Shown one piece after another: positions 12,143-27,100 of a stretch of DNA of 64,000 bases (position 1 is the stretch's first letter; each line of letters opens with the position of its first letter). The notes beneath the pieces are model-generated. The model made no database searches, was not told the DNA's origin, and was given only the letters and a program-made list of their open reading frames with translations. The translations under genes were made by a program, and so were the position numbers. This stretch comes from Nematostella vectensis. Its lineage: Eukaryota; Cnidaria; Anthozoa; Actiniaria; Edwardsiidae. The stretch is from NCBI RefSeq assembly GCF_932526225.1, contig NC_064038.1:3596001-3660000 (forward strand). The letters are read 5' to 3'.

Positions 12143-15100
12143 GTAAACAATGAACCGTGGTATGACTAGAAAGACTACAGATCGCCAGCCAGGTAAACAA
12201 TGAACCGTGGTATGACTAGAAAGACTACAGATCGCCAGCCAGGTAAACAATGAACCGTGGTATGACTAGAAAGACTACACTTCGCCAGCCAGGTAAACAA
12301 TGAACCGTGGTATGACTAGAAAGACTATAGATCGCTAGCCAGGTAAACAATGAACCGTGGTATGCTTAGAAAGACTATAGATCGCTAGCCAGGTAAACAA
12401 TGAACCGTGGTATGACTAGAAAGACTACAGATCGCCAGCCAGGTAAACAATGAACCGTGGTATGACTAGAAAGACTACAGATCGCTAGCCAGGTAAACAG
12501 TGAACCATGGTATGACTAGAAAGACTAAAGATGGCCAGCCAGGTAAACAGTGAACCGTGGTATGACTAGAAAGACTACAGATCGCTAGCCAGGTAAACAA
12601 TGAACCGTGGTATGACTAGAAAGACTACAGATCGCCAGCCAGGTAAACAATGAACCGTGGTATGACCAGAAAGACTAAAGATGGCCAGCCAGGTAAACAG
12701 TGAACCATGGTATGCTTAGAAAGACTAAAGATGGCCAGCCAGGTAAACAATGAACCGTGGTATGACCAGAAAGACTAAAGATGGCCAGCCAGGTAAACAG
12801 TGAACCATGGTATGCTTAGAAAGACTAAAGATCGCCAGCCAGGTAAACAATGAACCGTGGTATGACCAGAAAGACTAAAGATGGCCAGCCAGGTAAACAA
12901 TGAACCATGGTATGCTTAGAAAGACTAAAGATGGCCAGCCAGGTAAACAATGAACCGTGGCATGACTAGAAAGACTAAAGATAGCCAGCCAGGTAAACAG
13001 TGAACCGTGGTATGACTAGAAAGACTATAGATGGCCAGCCAGGTAAACAATGAACCGTGGTATGACTAGAAAGACCACAGATCGCCAGCCAGGTAAACAA
13101 TGAACCGTGGTATGCTTAGAAAGACTAAAGATGGCCAGCCAGGTAAACAATGAACCGTGGTATGACTAGAAAGACTAAAGATAGCCAGCCAGGTAAACAA
13201 TGAACCGTGGTATGACTAGAAAGACTAAAGATGGCCAGCCAGGTAAACAGTGAACCTTGGTATGACTAGAAAGACTACAGATGGCCAGCCAGGTAAACAA
13301 TGAACCGTGGTATGACTAGAAAGACTACAGATGGCCAGCCAGGTAAACAATGAACCGTGGTATGACTAGAAAGACTAAAGATGGCCAGCCAGGTAAACAA
13401 TGAACCGTGGTATGACTAGAAAGACTACAGATCGCCAGCCAGGTAAACAATGAACCGTGGTATGACTAGAAATGAACCATGGTATGACTAGAAAGACTAA
13501 AGATGGCCAGCCAGGTAAACAGTGAACCTTGGTATGACTAGAAAGACTACAGATCGCCAGCCAGGTAAACAATGAACCGTGGTATGACTAGAAAGACTAA
13601 AGATGGCCAGCCAGGTAAACAATGAACCGTGGTATGACTAGAAAGACTACAGATCGCCAGCCAGGTAAACAATGAACCGTGGTATGACTAGAAAGACTAA
13701 AGATGGCCAGCCAGGTAAACAGTGAACCATGGTATGACTAGAAAGACTACAGATGGCCAGCCAGGTAAACAATGAACCGTGGTATGACTAGAAAGACTAC
13801 AGATGGCCAGCCAGGTAAACAGTGAACCATGGTATGACTAGAAAGACTAAAGATGGCCAGCCAGGTAAACAGTGAACCATGGTATGACTAGAAAGACTAC
13901 AGATGGCCAGCCAGGTAAACAGTGAACCGTGGTATGACTAGAAAGACCACAGACCGCCAGCCAGGTAAACAATGAACCGTGGTATGACTAGAAAGACTAC
14001 AGATGGCCAGCCAGGTAAACAGTGAACCGTGGTATGACTAGAAAGACTACAGATCGCTAGCCAGGTAAACAATGAACCGTGGTATGACTAGAAAGACTAC
14101 AGATCGCCAGCCAGGTAAACAATGAACCGTGGTATGACTAGAAAGACTAAAGATGGCCAGCCAGGTAAACAGTGAACCATGGTATGACCAGAAAGACTAC
14201 AGATCGCTAGCCAGGTAAACAGTGAACCATGGTATGACTAGAAAGACTAAAGATGGCCAGCCAGGTAAACAGTGAACCGTGGTATGACTAGAAAGACTAC
14301 AGATGGCCAGCCAGGTAAACAATGAACCTTGGTATGACTAGAAAGACTACAGATGGCCAGCCAGGTAAACAGTGAACCATGGTATGACTAGAAAGACTAA
14401 AGATGGCCAGCCAGGTAAACAGTGAACCATGGTATGACCAGAAAGACTACAGATCGCTAGCCAGGTAAACAGTGAACCATGGTATGACTAGAAAGACTAA
14501 AGATGGCCAGCCAGGTAAACAGTGAACCGTGGTATGACTAGAAAGACTACAGATCGCTAGCCAGGTAAACAATGAACCGTGGTATGACTAGAAAGACTAC
14601 AGATCGCCAGCCAGGTAAACAATGAACCGTGGTATGACTAGAAAGACTAAAGATGGCCAGCCAGGTAAACAGTGAACCATGGTATGACCAGAAAGACTAC
14701 AGATCGCTAGCCAGGTAAACAGTGAACCATGGTATGACTAGAAAGACTAAAGATGGCCAGCCAGGTAAACAGTGAACCGTGGTATGACTAGAAAGACTAC
14801 AGATCGCTAGCCAGGTAAACAATGAACCGTGGTATGACTAGAAAGACTAAAGATGGCCAGCCAGGTAAACAGTGAACCATGGTATGACCAGAAAGACTAC
14901 AGATCGCTAGCCAGGTAAACAGTAAACCATGGTATGACTAGAAAGACTAAAGATGGCCAGCCAGGTAAACAGTGAACCGTGGTATGACTAGAAAGACTAC
15001 AGATCGCTAGCCAGGTAAACTATGAACCGTGGTATGACTAGAAAGACTAAAGATGGCCAGCCAGGTAAACAATGAACCGTGGTATGACTAGAAAGACTAA

Positions 15101-18100
15101 AGATGGCCAGCCAGGTAAACAGTGAACCATGGTATGACTAGAAAGACTACAGATCGCCAGTCAGGTAAACAATGAACCGTGGTATGACTAGAAAGACTAC
15201 AGATGGCCAGCCAGGTAAACAGTGAACCATGGTATGACTAGAAAGACTACAGATAGCCAGTCAGGTAAACAATGAACCGTGGTATGACCAGAAAGACTAA
15301 AGATGGCCAGCCAGGTAAACAATGAACCGTGGTATGACTAGAAAGACTACAGATGGCCAGCCAGGTAAACAATGAACCGTGGTATGACTAGAAAGACTAC
15401 AGATCGCCAGCCAGGTAAACAATGAACCGTGGTATGACTAGAAAGACTACAGATCGCCAGCCAGGTAAACAATAAACCGTGGTATGACTAGAAAGACTAC
15501 AGATCGCCAGCCAGGTAAACAATAAACCGTGGTATGACTAGAAAGACTACAGATCGCCAGCCAGGTAAACAATGAACCGTGGTATGACTAGAAAGACTAC
15601 AGATCGCCAGCCAGGTAAACAATAAACCGTGGTATGACTAGAAAGACTACAGATCGCCAGCCAGGTAAACAATAAACCGTGGTATGACTAGAAAGACTAC
15701 AGATCGCCAGCCAGGTAAACAATGAACCGTGGTATGACTAGAAAGACTACAGATCGCCAGCCAGGTAAACAATGAACCGTGGTATGACTAGAAAGACTAC
15801 AGATCGCCAGCCAGATAAACAGTGAACCATGGTATGACCAGAAAGACGAGAGGCAAGCTTTGGAAAAAAACCTAATCTGCGTAGGCGTGGTGTCAATTAA
15901 TTGACAAAATATTTAAATGGGATGTCTTTGCTCCTCTGATAACCGAGTAGTTTTTGCTGACGTCTGGAGCGTTGGGTCTTGTCGGAACAAACGATAAGGC
16001 TTCCAATGAACCAGTTGCAGTGTGACCGGAACCACAAGAAAATTGGCTTCTATTCTAGTCGACATGCAGACTCGAAGCTAGTGGTGAGCAAAGAAAGCGT
16101 GACTTTGACTACCCAGGCCTATCAGCTTAGATAAGCATTGACCATCCCTCTTTCCTTGTTGCGGATGCCTCCATGATTCTTTTATAATAATTTTGTAGGT
16201 GATGTTCTTCCTGACTGAAAGCGAACGTTTCCAGCCTCCCGTCAAGCGACCAAAGTAAGTTCTCTCTTACGGCAACTTTGGCGCAATTCACTGATCTAGA
16301 CACGCTTCGTTTCTCAAGGGGCTCCCCTGAAATAGGGTACACAGCAAGATGTTCTGTTTGCGAATCAATTGCTAGTTGGCCGCACAAAATGCATTTCATG
16401 TTTTTCATTTTCCCGAAGAGGTAAATATCTATCAACGATTACATTCCTTGTATTCGGCAGCATTCAAAGGTTTGTGTGAGTGATGTGTACTTTGCTGAAT
16501 TCCCAGGATCCTTCATCGTACATACAGACTGGTTTGCATCCGCTCAACAACGCCGGAGGAACTATATGCACGTAAGGTATGAGCTAGTGGCCACGCAAAA
16601 CATCATTCACGTAAGGTATGAGCTAGTGGCCACGCAAAACATCATTCACGTAAGGTATGAGCTAGTGGCCACGCAAAACATCATTCACGTAAGGTATGAG
16701 CTAGTGGCCACGCAAAACATCATTCACGTAAGGTATGAGCTAGTGGCCACGCAAAACATCATTCACGTAAGGTATGAGCTAGTGGCCACGCAAAACATCA
16801 TTCACGTAAGGTATGAGCTAGTGGTCACGCAAAACATCAGTCACGTAAGGTATGAGCTATTGGTCACGCAAAACATCAGTCACGTTAGGTATGAGCTAGT
16901 GGTCACGCCAAACATCAGTCACGTAAGGTATGAGCTAGTGGTCACGCAAAACATCAGTCACGTAAGGTATGAGCTAGTGGTCACGCAAAACATCAGTCAC
17001 GTTAGGTATGTATGAGCTAGTGGTCACGCCAAAATCAGTCACGTAAGGAATGTAGAAGTCATACAAGGAGCGTGACGCGCAATGAAGAAGTCAGGCCCAA
17101 GCAGTGGATGCGTGATGTATATAACCCACACAACTTCTGTTACACAACATTGGGTAGTCACAAGGTACCAGTCTCGTAAGGTATGAGTCACGCAATGAAT
17201 AAGTCACACATGATATAAGTCACACATGATATAAGTCACACAAGGTATGTCACACAAGGTATGAGTCACACAAGGTATGAGTCACGCAAGGTATAAGTCA
17301 CAGAATGTGTGAGTAAAGCAGGAGAGGCACGTTAAGTACGAATTACGCAAGGTCACATAATCTATGGGCATCGTGTTGTAAGTCAGGAAAAAGCCGATGT
17401 AGCAAAGGCTATTTTGATTGGAGCTACAACAATGAAATATATTTATTTCAAATTTAGTCATAGCCAATATCTCTTTTTTTATTCTTCAAGATTGAACTGG
17501 AGGAGTATGGCGATGCGTTGGTTCTCGCACAGACCTACAACCTGGACAGCGATCTGGTCTACCAGAAGCAGTGGAGGAAAGCGAGAGTCTCTGTGGCGTC
17601 AATACATGACTACCTGGTAAGAGTGATTCCATGAGGAATGGTTAATAGCAAGGTGATATTGTGGTACCACCTCGTATGATGGCTCTTCCTGGTAAGAGGG
17701 TAATTCCAGGTGGAATGGTTTAGCAAGGTGATGTGGTTCTACCTCGTATGATGGCTCTTCCTGGTAAGAAGGTTATTCCAGGTGGAATGGTTTAGCAAGG
17801 TGATATGGTGGTTCTACCTTGTATGATGGCTATTCCTGGTAAGACTGTTATTCCAGGTGGAATGGTTTAGCTCTTGTTGCTTCGCTTCACATCCTTGTCC
17901 TGAACACATAAGTATGTAGTTATCACATGTTTCAATTACCCATCCAGCTTGTAGTAATCACTATCAAGAATACGCATATTACCTCGCCAGAGTAAAGTCA
18001 AGAATCGCTTGTGGGTGCTGAATGAGTGTGTGGAGCGTGTGCCAGAGACTTTTGATGCCGCAAAACAGCTGCTGGAGTACGGGCTTCGTGGGACGGACGC

Positions 18101-21100
18101 GCGGGTCGTGCGGGCAGTTGGCAATGGCGAGACTGACCTCGGTTTTATTATGAGGCTGGAGCGTGACGAGCATGCGCATGAGGAGGAGGGGAAGCACGCT
18201 GAAGAGCTGAAGGAAATCGAGGGCTCACTCGACTTTGCAAGGTATGAGCATAGTATACCTACTCTCTTGGTTCTTTCGAGATCCTCATATTCTTTCGAGA
18301 TCCTTGTGTGCTTGTTTAAAGATTATATTCACTACCTCCTGTTTCTGCAATATACAGCTACCAATTCTCCAAAGGAGGAGACAGTCGACTTGGTTTACCT
18401 ACATTAAATTTGATTTGAAATATCGTGTGAACTCTTGTCAACTACTCATGAAGTTACACCATACCGTACCGTCACTCTTGTCTTCTACTAAAATACTTAA
18501 GCCCTGGACCCAGTCGTACCACTATAATTCTTGTCTACTACATACGCCATGCCGTACCGTCACTCTTGTCTACTACTAAAATACCTAAGCCCTGAACCCA
18601 GTCGTACCACTATAATTCTTGTCTACTACATACGCCATGCCGTACCGTCACTCTTGTCTACTACTAAAATACCTAAGCCCTGAACCCAGTCGTACCACTA
18701 TCATTCTTGTCTACTACATACGCCATACCGTACCGTCACACTTGTCTACTACTGAAATACCTAAGCCCTAAACCCAATCGTACCACTATCATTCTTGTCT
18801 ACTTCATACGCCATGCCGTACCGTCACTCTTGTCTTCTACTAAAATACCTAAGCCCTAAACCCAGTCGTTCCACTATCATTCTTGTCTACTACATACGCC
18901 ATACCGTACCATCACCCTTGTCTACTACTGAAATACCTAAGCCCTAAACCCAGTCGTACCACTATCATTCTTGTCCACTACATACGCCATACCGTACCGT
19001 CACTCTTGTCTTCTACTAAAATACCTAAGCCCTAAACCCAGTCGTACCACTATCATTCTTGTCTACTACATACGCCATACCGTACCGTCTTCCAGCCTGT
19101 CAAGCTGGGGCAGCATAATAGCTGATATTATTTAGGCTGCTATTCTTACGCGTTCCTGTTCTCTTTTGTAGCTTCAACCTAGAGCAGCGCGATATCTGCC
19201 GGTACCGCCTGAGATTGCTCCAGTACCTGGACCGCCTGGACACATACGAGGTCATCTTGGGCGGATCACACGTCGCTCACGAGGAGTACGATTGGGAACT
19301 TTTCCAGAGATTTCGTGACATCAATATCGTACAGGCCGCCGTGGAATACGCAAGGGTAAAGTGGGCATACTTTAAGGGAGTCATTTTGAATTGACCGCCG
19401 TCCACCCAATAAGCCTCTCCTGGAACTTGAATTTCGAAATAAGCGCCCTCGCCCACAAATGTTTTCTAATGGGCCAGACTGACTTGTGGTTCTTTCGGTG
19501 CAAGAGGTCTGCGGCCTGTAGCAGACATGAAAAAATTGATAATTTGCAGCTTATTGCATACCGAAAGCAACCCAGAAAAGCAGGCTCACCCATGTTTTAC
19601 CATCCAAAGAAGTATTTCTTTTTTAAACTATGTCAAGCTAATGCAAAAACAAAAACTCTTGAAATCAGACTCATCCTGTTAAATTGTGCATTCCTCAGGA
19701 GGGTAATCACGAAGCAGTAGAGTCGATCTTCACGTACCATGGTGAGGCCACCCTACCCCACTGGCTAGCCATACTTTGCAACTTCCCCGAGACGCTCCCG
19801 CCCTCTGAGTACAGCGGGATTCTTCCAGAGGCTGGGTAAGAACGCGTCACTCATTCATACTATGTTGTGCCTTAAGGAAATACAGTCAACTCTCGACTTA
19901 CGGACACGACGCTATCACGGACACCCTCCTATTATAATGCCTTTGCGAGTAGCACTGGCTTTGTTAAAAAGAATATAGGGATTATTGTTGATTCAGTAAT
20001 TATCGTAGACCACGACAGGAGCAAAAAATGACAAAATTAAAATTTTAAAGTTGTGTTAGCTCACATTTTGTTTATATTTTGTCTCGAGGTTCCTTGCATA
20101 ATATAAAACAAAATAAGCTTTAGTATTTTTGGGTAGATGATCCGTTCTTAAGATATGATTGAGCAAAGTTTCCATAAATCATGAAAAAAGTAGCAATTTC
20201 GCCCAAATTGAGCAATTTCGAACAAATCAAGAGCCTTACAATTTGCAATATCTCAAGAATGAATTATCTACCAAAAAATACTAAAGCTTATTTTGTTTTA
20301 TATTACACAAGGCAAAAAATCAAGCGATTATAAGCTAACCCGACCTTACAATCTTAACTTTGCCATTTTTTGCCCCTGTCGTAGACCACCATATACTCGA
20401 CAACATTTCATTACATACAAGGGCCGAGGAGACCATTTTAAAGTGGTAGGGCTAAAACATTGGCCATGACAAACAAGTATTTATCTGGAGTTCTAAAAAA
20501 ATTCCGGAGCCCTAAAAAATAAGTGATGAGTTTAAAGTTCTTTACTTTTTGTGTAGGTTTCAGCAGGGTGATCCGGATGTGTTGCCATGGGAACAAAAGT
20601 TCTGGCGGAATAGGGACTGGTGTGAGCAGACCGAGTGTAAGAAGATGCTGGACTGGGGCGAGGAGGGAGATGCGGCAGAGTTCCTGTACGAGGAGTGCCC
20701 TGATCTCGCACAGTATAGGTAAGGTCACCTTAATCAAACAGGCTTGTAACGAGTCAAAAAGGCTAATAGCGAGTCAAACAGGCTAGTAACGAGTCAAACA
20801 GGCTAATAACGAGTCAAACAGGCTAGTAACGAGTCAAACAGGCTAGTAGCAAGTCAAATCTAGGCTTCGGACAAGTCAAACAGGTTAGTAACAAGTCAAA
20901 CGGGTTAACAATAAGTCACACAGGCTAGTAACAAGTCAAACAGGCCGGAAACAAGTCAAACAGGCTAGCAACAAGTCAAAAAGGCTAGCAAGTCAAATCT
21001 AGGCTTCTAACAAGTCAGACAGGTTAACAACAAGTCACACAGGCTAGTAACAAATCAAACAAGGATTGAAAAAATCAAACAGGCTAGCAACAAGTCATAA

Positions 21101-24100
21101 AGGCTAGTGATAAGTCAAGGGATTAAAGGGGCAGCGTCATGGTACTGTCAGTCTTTAATGTAGGCTTTTAATGGACACAAACAGTTGAACTTTAAACTGT
21201 CAATGCCTTGTTAAAATAATATGCAATATTTTATTGAAAACTATGTTTATTGACAGTTTGTGGTCATTTCATTTGAATTTAAGTCTCCCACATGTACCAA
21301 AGGCTCATTAGTCAATATTAGAATTTGATAGAATTCATTGTGCCCCGACTGGAGAGCTGTTGCAAAGCTCTTACCTACCTCTTTAAGAGACTGTAGAAAA
21401 ACTTTAGTAAATCCATTTAGATTCTTTTGCTTTACAAATACTCTTTCGTTTTATTTGACGCGAACTCTTCTGCTTACATGGATAGTGCTGACACGCTTTT
21501 TGTTTTAATCTCTATAGATTTTAACGGAAGATGCCAAAGAAATGTTCTTTTGATCGTTAATTTTTTTTTTCGTTTCGCAGGGCGGAAATGACGTCTGAGC
21601 TTCTAACTTTCTGGTATCAGAACAGGGCGGCGGATATCGAGAGATACTCTAAACAGGTTTGTAACTAGTTAGACAGGTTATAAAATAGCTATTTATTTAA
21701 TACATCCTGCAGCAAGTCAAACAAATGAACAAAATTGAACAGGCAAATAATGCCTTTGAGGGTTGACAGAAAGTTATAAATGGTTGGCAACAACTCAATA
21801 AGGTTTACAACAAAACATACAGTATATTAACAAATACCTCAGGATGAAAACAAGTGAGACAGGTAGACAGTACCTCATGCAAGTCACCTTCAGTAACAAG
21901 TTGTTACTAGTCGCACAGAATAGCAACTACCCAGACAGGTGGTATTATTGCGGACAACAACATATCCAGAGTAGCAGACAACAACATATCCAGCAGGGCC
22001 GTAACACGTTTATAGGTATTGAAACACGTAACACGTATATAGGTATTGACACGTAACCAGGCCCGTACCCAGGGGGGGTTATCCACTTTCGAATCCCAAT
22101 GGACGTGCTATTTGTAGACAAATCCATAAGCATAAGCTAGATCTACTATCTGTTACGTAGCCAAATCCGACAATAAATGTCCCATGAAGAAACTGCAAAG
22201 GCTGGACAGATTTTTATCAGAGAAGTCATTCCTCCGCCCCTCCCCCCCCCCCCCCCCCACGAAAAATTAGGTCCACTGTTTCGGATTTCGCACCTCCCCC
22301 CCCCCCCCCTTGAAAAATCCTGGGAACGGGCCTGGTAACACGTATATAGGTATTGAAACACGTATATAGGTATAGGATGGATGTGCTCCCCCTCCACCCC
22401 CCCCCCCCCCCTCAGTATATCGAGGTCTGTTACAGCATGTATGATATCCTTAGGTGGATAACGCACTAGAACTGGTCAAACTAGGGCTTGAACGAGGAGT
22501 AAAGGACCTCAAACATCTCCATGATGATTTGGTCACCTTGGAAGACCTAATATATGAGGTATGGGCATCTCTTTATATCTGTTTACATGATCTTGGATGT
22601 GTTTACTTGTGTTTACATATGCCTTCGGATCTGTTTGTGTGTATCTACTCGCCATCACATGCTGTTGCATTTGTTTACATACGTACGTATTTACTTATGA
22701 TTACGTGCCTTCACATGTGTTTATATGTGTTTATATATTTTTACATGCCTTCACATTTGTTTACATGACTTCACATGTGTTTACGAGCCTTCATATGTGT
22801 TTACATGTATTTATGTATGTTTACATGCCTTGAAATGTGTTAACATGTATGTATGTATGTATGTTTAAAAGCCTTCACGTGTGTTTACATGTAATTATGT
22901 ATGTTTACATGCCTTTACATGTTTTCACATGTATTTATGTATGTTTACTTGCGTTAACATGCCTTTCAATTGTGTTTGCAATTCCCTAAACGTATTTGTA
23001 GTTTTTGTGTTTATATATATATTTCTATGTTTATATGCCTTTAAATTGCTACGGTGTTTACACGTGTGCACATGTGTTTACAGTGCAAAGCGGATGTTAC
23101 ACTCGGCTTGGATCAGTTCCAGCAAATGACAGACCTGGACAAACTACGTATGCTTCTATCCAAGGTCAGTCTTTAGGTCAGCTTTTAGATTTGACTTAAA
23201 ACATCTTGCCGTAGCAAAATCGCGATTTAACAAAGGAATGGGTCCCCTCCCCCATGACGTGCTTAGCACTTCATCGGTATGGATGATTGATCATCCTACT
23301 AGCGTATCTGATCTCTAATGTCATAGCAATCAGTCCCCTTTCCCCAGGGCGTCCTCGAGTTTGGTTCAATTTGTTTATAGATCGTTTGTGGATCCCTGAA
23401 AAAGTATCAAGACATTCACGATGCGAAGTCCCCCCCCCCCAGGGGCAGCTAGCATGCTCTCTTCTCTGAGAAACTGCTTGTTTATCTGATTATTTATTCT
23501 TCTTTTTCTTAGTCAAGTGAGGTGTGCTTCGTGGGGGACTTCAAGCGCTGGGCCACCCCCTTTCTACAAAGGGTCAACAAGTGCAAGCCTGGTTCCCAGA
23601 CCTCCCTCCTCAGGCAGTACCTGACAGATATCGCCAAGGTACAGCAGGCAGAGCCCGCCGCCATTTTGGCATCTTAGTAGATATGTAAATCAGTATCAAA
23701 GGTACATTGGTCTTGTTCTTTTAACAACCCTTCTGGCAGTTCTAAAAAATTTGGCGATGTAAATGACGAAGCTACCGTAATAGCCGAAGCGAATAAACGA
23801 CTCCTTCGAATAAGCCCCCCCCCCCTAATAAGAGCCCTCTCCCGCTAAAGAGATCTCAACGAAGCATCAATGGTGTAAATCTTCATGTCATTTAGCCCGC
23901 CCCCCACCCTCCCCTCCAATAAACAATAAAGACCCGAAACTTGAATTCGAATCGTTACGGTATGTTAAAATTGCTATTTTCTGACATTTTATTCGTCAAA
24001 AAGGGAACGAAGTTATACCCGGTTGCTTTTCTTTCTTACTGATCTTTTGTATTTAATGGCATCCTTGCAGACGGATCTCACTTACGTACTGAAGGTTTTC

Positions 24101-27100
24101 CAGAATTCAACGCCAGAGGTAGGGTTACCATTATCCAAGTTTCTCCGAAACCTAATCCGGATTTTCTCGTTCATGGATTCAATCTCGTCATCCCACATCC
24201 CACAATTTCAAAATTCTAACGCCCCAATGCTATTTTCTGGATTGGAATCCCTCAATGTGATTTCGCAGAGAAATCAAAACCGCAGTCAATTCATGATAGC
24301 TAATTGCGGCTGGTTTGATTAGTTGAAGGAACCGTTGATCGCTGACATGGCGCTACTGATGAAACTCGCCCTGGAGTGCATATATATCTGTAAAAGGTAA
24401 CCTAACCTTAGCTAAACATCGTGCTAACACCGAGCAATCAACTCTCGCATGTAGTTTTTAATTTCCTATGGTTCTCTCTTGGAGAAGAAACTTTCAATAT
24501 ATCAAGAGGATATGCAAGAGAACATATAAATCACGAGGGATTCTCAGGCTAGCTTCTGTCTTTCCTCTAATGGGCAATTAAGCGATTTTATCATCTGATT
24601 AACAAATAGATCTGATTTTGCGTGCGTCTGTCCTCTAATGGAAACGTCACAGTGTGTCATGAACAAAATTGACGCAACGATACGCAATTTTTATACAACA
24701 GAGAAAATGTTTTCTTAAGTTACTATCTAGTTTTTGCGCGCGACGCCAAGCGTGCGTGGGTCCTCTAGTAACACATGGGCCCTTGACCAATCAGAGCGCG
24801 CGATTTACGAGTTTCGTTGTATAATTTCTAATATCTCATAACTGTGTTGTCTCCAGGGAGGACCAGGTGGATCTAGCCTTTAGTATCCTAGAGTGCCTTC
24901 CTGCCCCAGATGACGCGTAAGTGACGTACCTCACACGTGACTCATACCCACCAATCAAGTCACCCGGAGTTTTTCAATAATGTTGTCCCGTTGTCTTTTG
25001 CAGAATTCTGTCTGAGCAGGTTGGAGAACTTAATAAAAAGATAGACCAATTGGAGGTCAATTTGTGGTATGTAACCTTTTATTAAAAAGATAGACCAATT
25101 GGAGGTCAATTTGTGGTATGTAACCTTTTCACTCTCTTTGATTTCTGTTATGGACTACTTGAATTTTTTGCCTTTTTTAAAAAAATGCTGAAATGTGGCG
25201 CGAGAGTGACGCGAAAAAAAAAATCGTCGCGAAAGAAAGGTAATGCGAAAATGAGCCATTACACCCTCTCGTGTTAGATTGTGAATTCAAGTAATTCTGT
25301 TTCAGTGCCTGTGAAATCCTGGCGAGGCATGGGATCCCAAAGCCTGTATCCTTCATCATTGATACACAGGTAGATGCTAATTAATATAAAACATTTCTCC
25401 CTGGAATCCACTGTATTAGGCAATAAGCCTTGCTGCAGTCTAAAGCAAACTATATTCCTAGTGTGGTTGAATCGAAATCCCCTCAATGAACAAAGTTGTG
25501 CATTTCTTTTTTCAAATTCAACCGAAAATGTTGAAATAGCTTTCCTAGTATTTCTCACAATTTGCTAGGATGGCGGTATGGTAGGCTCGATTACCAGCTC
25601 GTTTCTGCGAGCCCGCAGTACGTGTCCCTTGGCGACCGCTGGAAATTCAACCTAACATGGCGCCTTACAGCAACTCTCTAATCCTTTACAGGGTAACAAA
25701 AAAGAGGCACAAGAGTTGATGAAAACCTTGACATCACTTACAGCGAAAAGGTAATACTTCACTATTATATTACCAGAGGGGAATACATACCAATCAAGAT
25801 GTAGCAGTATAATGATGGAGTCGCATTCGCGAGCTTGTTATTTGGGAAAAGCTTCAAGACGTCAGGTTATTTTTGCCATATATTCGAGAACAGCATTCAT
25901 CAATACCAGACTGTATCATAATAATAGTATGGACAAGGTTATTACTTTATAAGCGCTTTATAAGCGCTATATAAATACTACATATAAGGGATGTGCCTTT
26001 GACTGCTGTGTGTCTTGTGTGCTTTAAGGACTCCTGTTGTAAAGGAGAAAGGCTGGCAGGCCCTGCTGAAAGACATGCTCCGTCTCCAGGAGAAGACTTA
26101 TAACTGTATCGATACGAGCGTCTGTTACGAGGTAAGATGAAGACAAAAGACAGATAGGAGAAAAGGGGTGGGTTATGAAAAAAAGAAGGATACATATGTA
26201 GACTTTGTAGAGAAGTACTGAAAGGAGGGGGAAATGGTACATAAGATGTCCAAATGAGGTTGAACCACGCTGATAAAGAAACCGTTGAAATTTTTAAAAA
26301 TACAACGTAAACAAGCTTCCATTTCCATCGGCTGATTTTTGGAGAGCTTTTGTGATTTTTTCAAGTGAGTTTGGTGAATAAAGTACAATACTCTGTTTTA
26401 TAATAACAAGGCGGGTTAAGTTTCACAGCAAATCTCTAAGTATTTATTCAGACTTTGATAACTGTTGCATAATCCAATTAAAGCCGCATTGTCACCAGTT
26501 TACTTCCGGAGGTCCGACGGTAACCTCAACCGTTAAAAGACAAAAGAGTCTATTAAATTCCGAGATATTAAACAGGCCATCCGCTCTAAATTATCAATCA
26601 CATCCTCAAAGAAACTTCCAATAAACACACTGCTTTCAATATTTTGAAATTTTTCGCATTTTCCGATCATCGGATATTGTTACGTAATCGACCGTAAGTA
26701 AACTGGTGACAATGCGGCTTTAAGATTGAAGATAGAGGCATTCGTGATTGTCCTAGGTAGAATCGATGCATAACAATCTTTTACTTTATTCTGTTGCAGA
26801 TCTATGCAGAAACACTGTTGTACTCGGGACACACCGACAATGTCATTCTTGCCGGCCATATGCTTTGCAAGTCACCTCTAGAGGACGACCACCCAGCCCC
26901 ACAGGATCCCCTGAAGGGACCTCGTGTGCCATACGCTAAGGCTGTGGAACTCGTGCTCGGAGCAAGCAAAGAGTACTTCAACTCGTCCAACGATTTGTCT
27001 GACTCTGCAATGGACTTGGCAAGGTAATGTTATATTAAGCGAGTAACGAATCCAACGATCTGTCTGGCTTGGCAATATAACTGTAACAAGTCCAAGTGAA

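Noticed and set aside
12132-15846. CRISPR-like array of direct repeats
   Set aside because: Units are contiguous with no unique spacers, no cas genes, and the host is an animal.
16476-16571. Exon 20 ending at CAC|GTAAGG
   Set aside because: A stronger donor by sequence, but it breaks the frame into exon 21; AAG|GTATGAG keeps the conserved R-K-I-E junction.
16476-17015. 179-residue frame repeating HVRYELVATQNII
   Set aside because: Covers the 39-bp array; the true exon 20 uses another frame (TYRLVCIRSTTPEELYA).
22597-23129. Cysteine/phenylalanine-rich hydrophobic frames
   Set aside because: Arise from TGTTTACATG repeats in NBAS intron 27.
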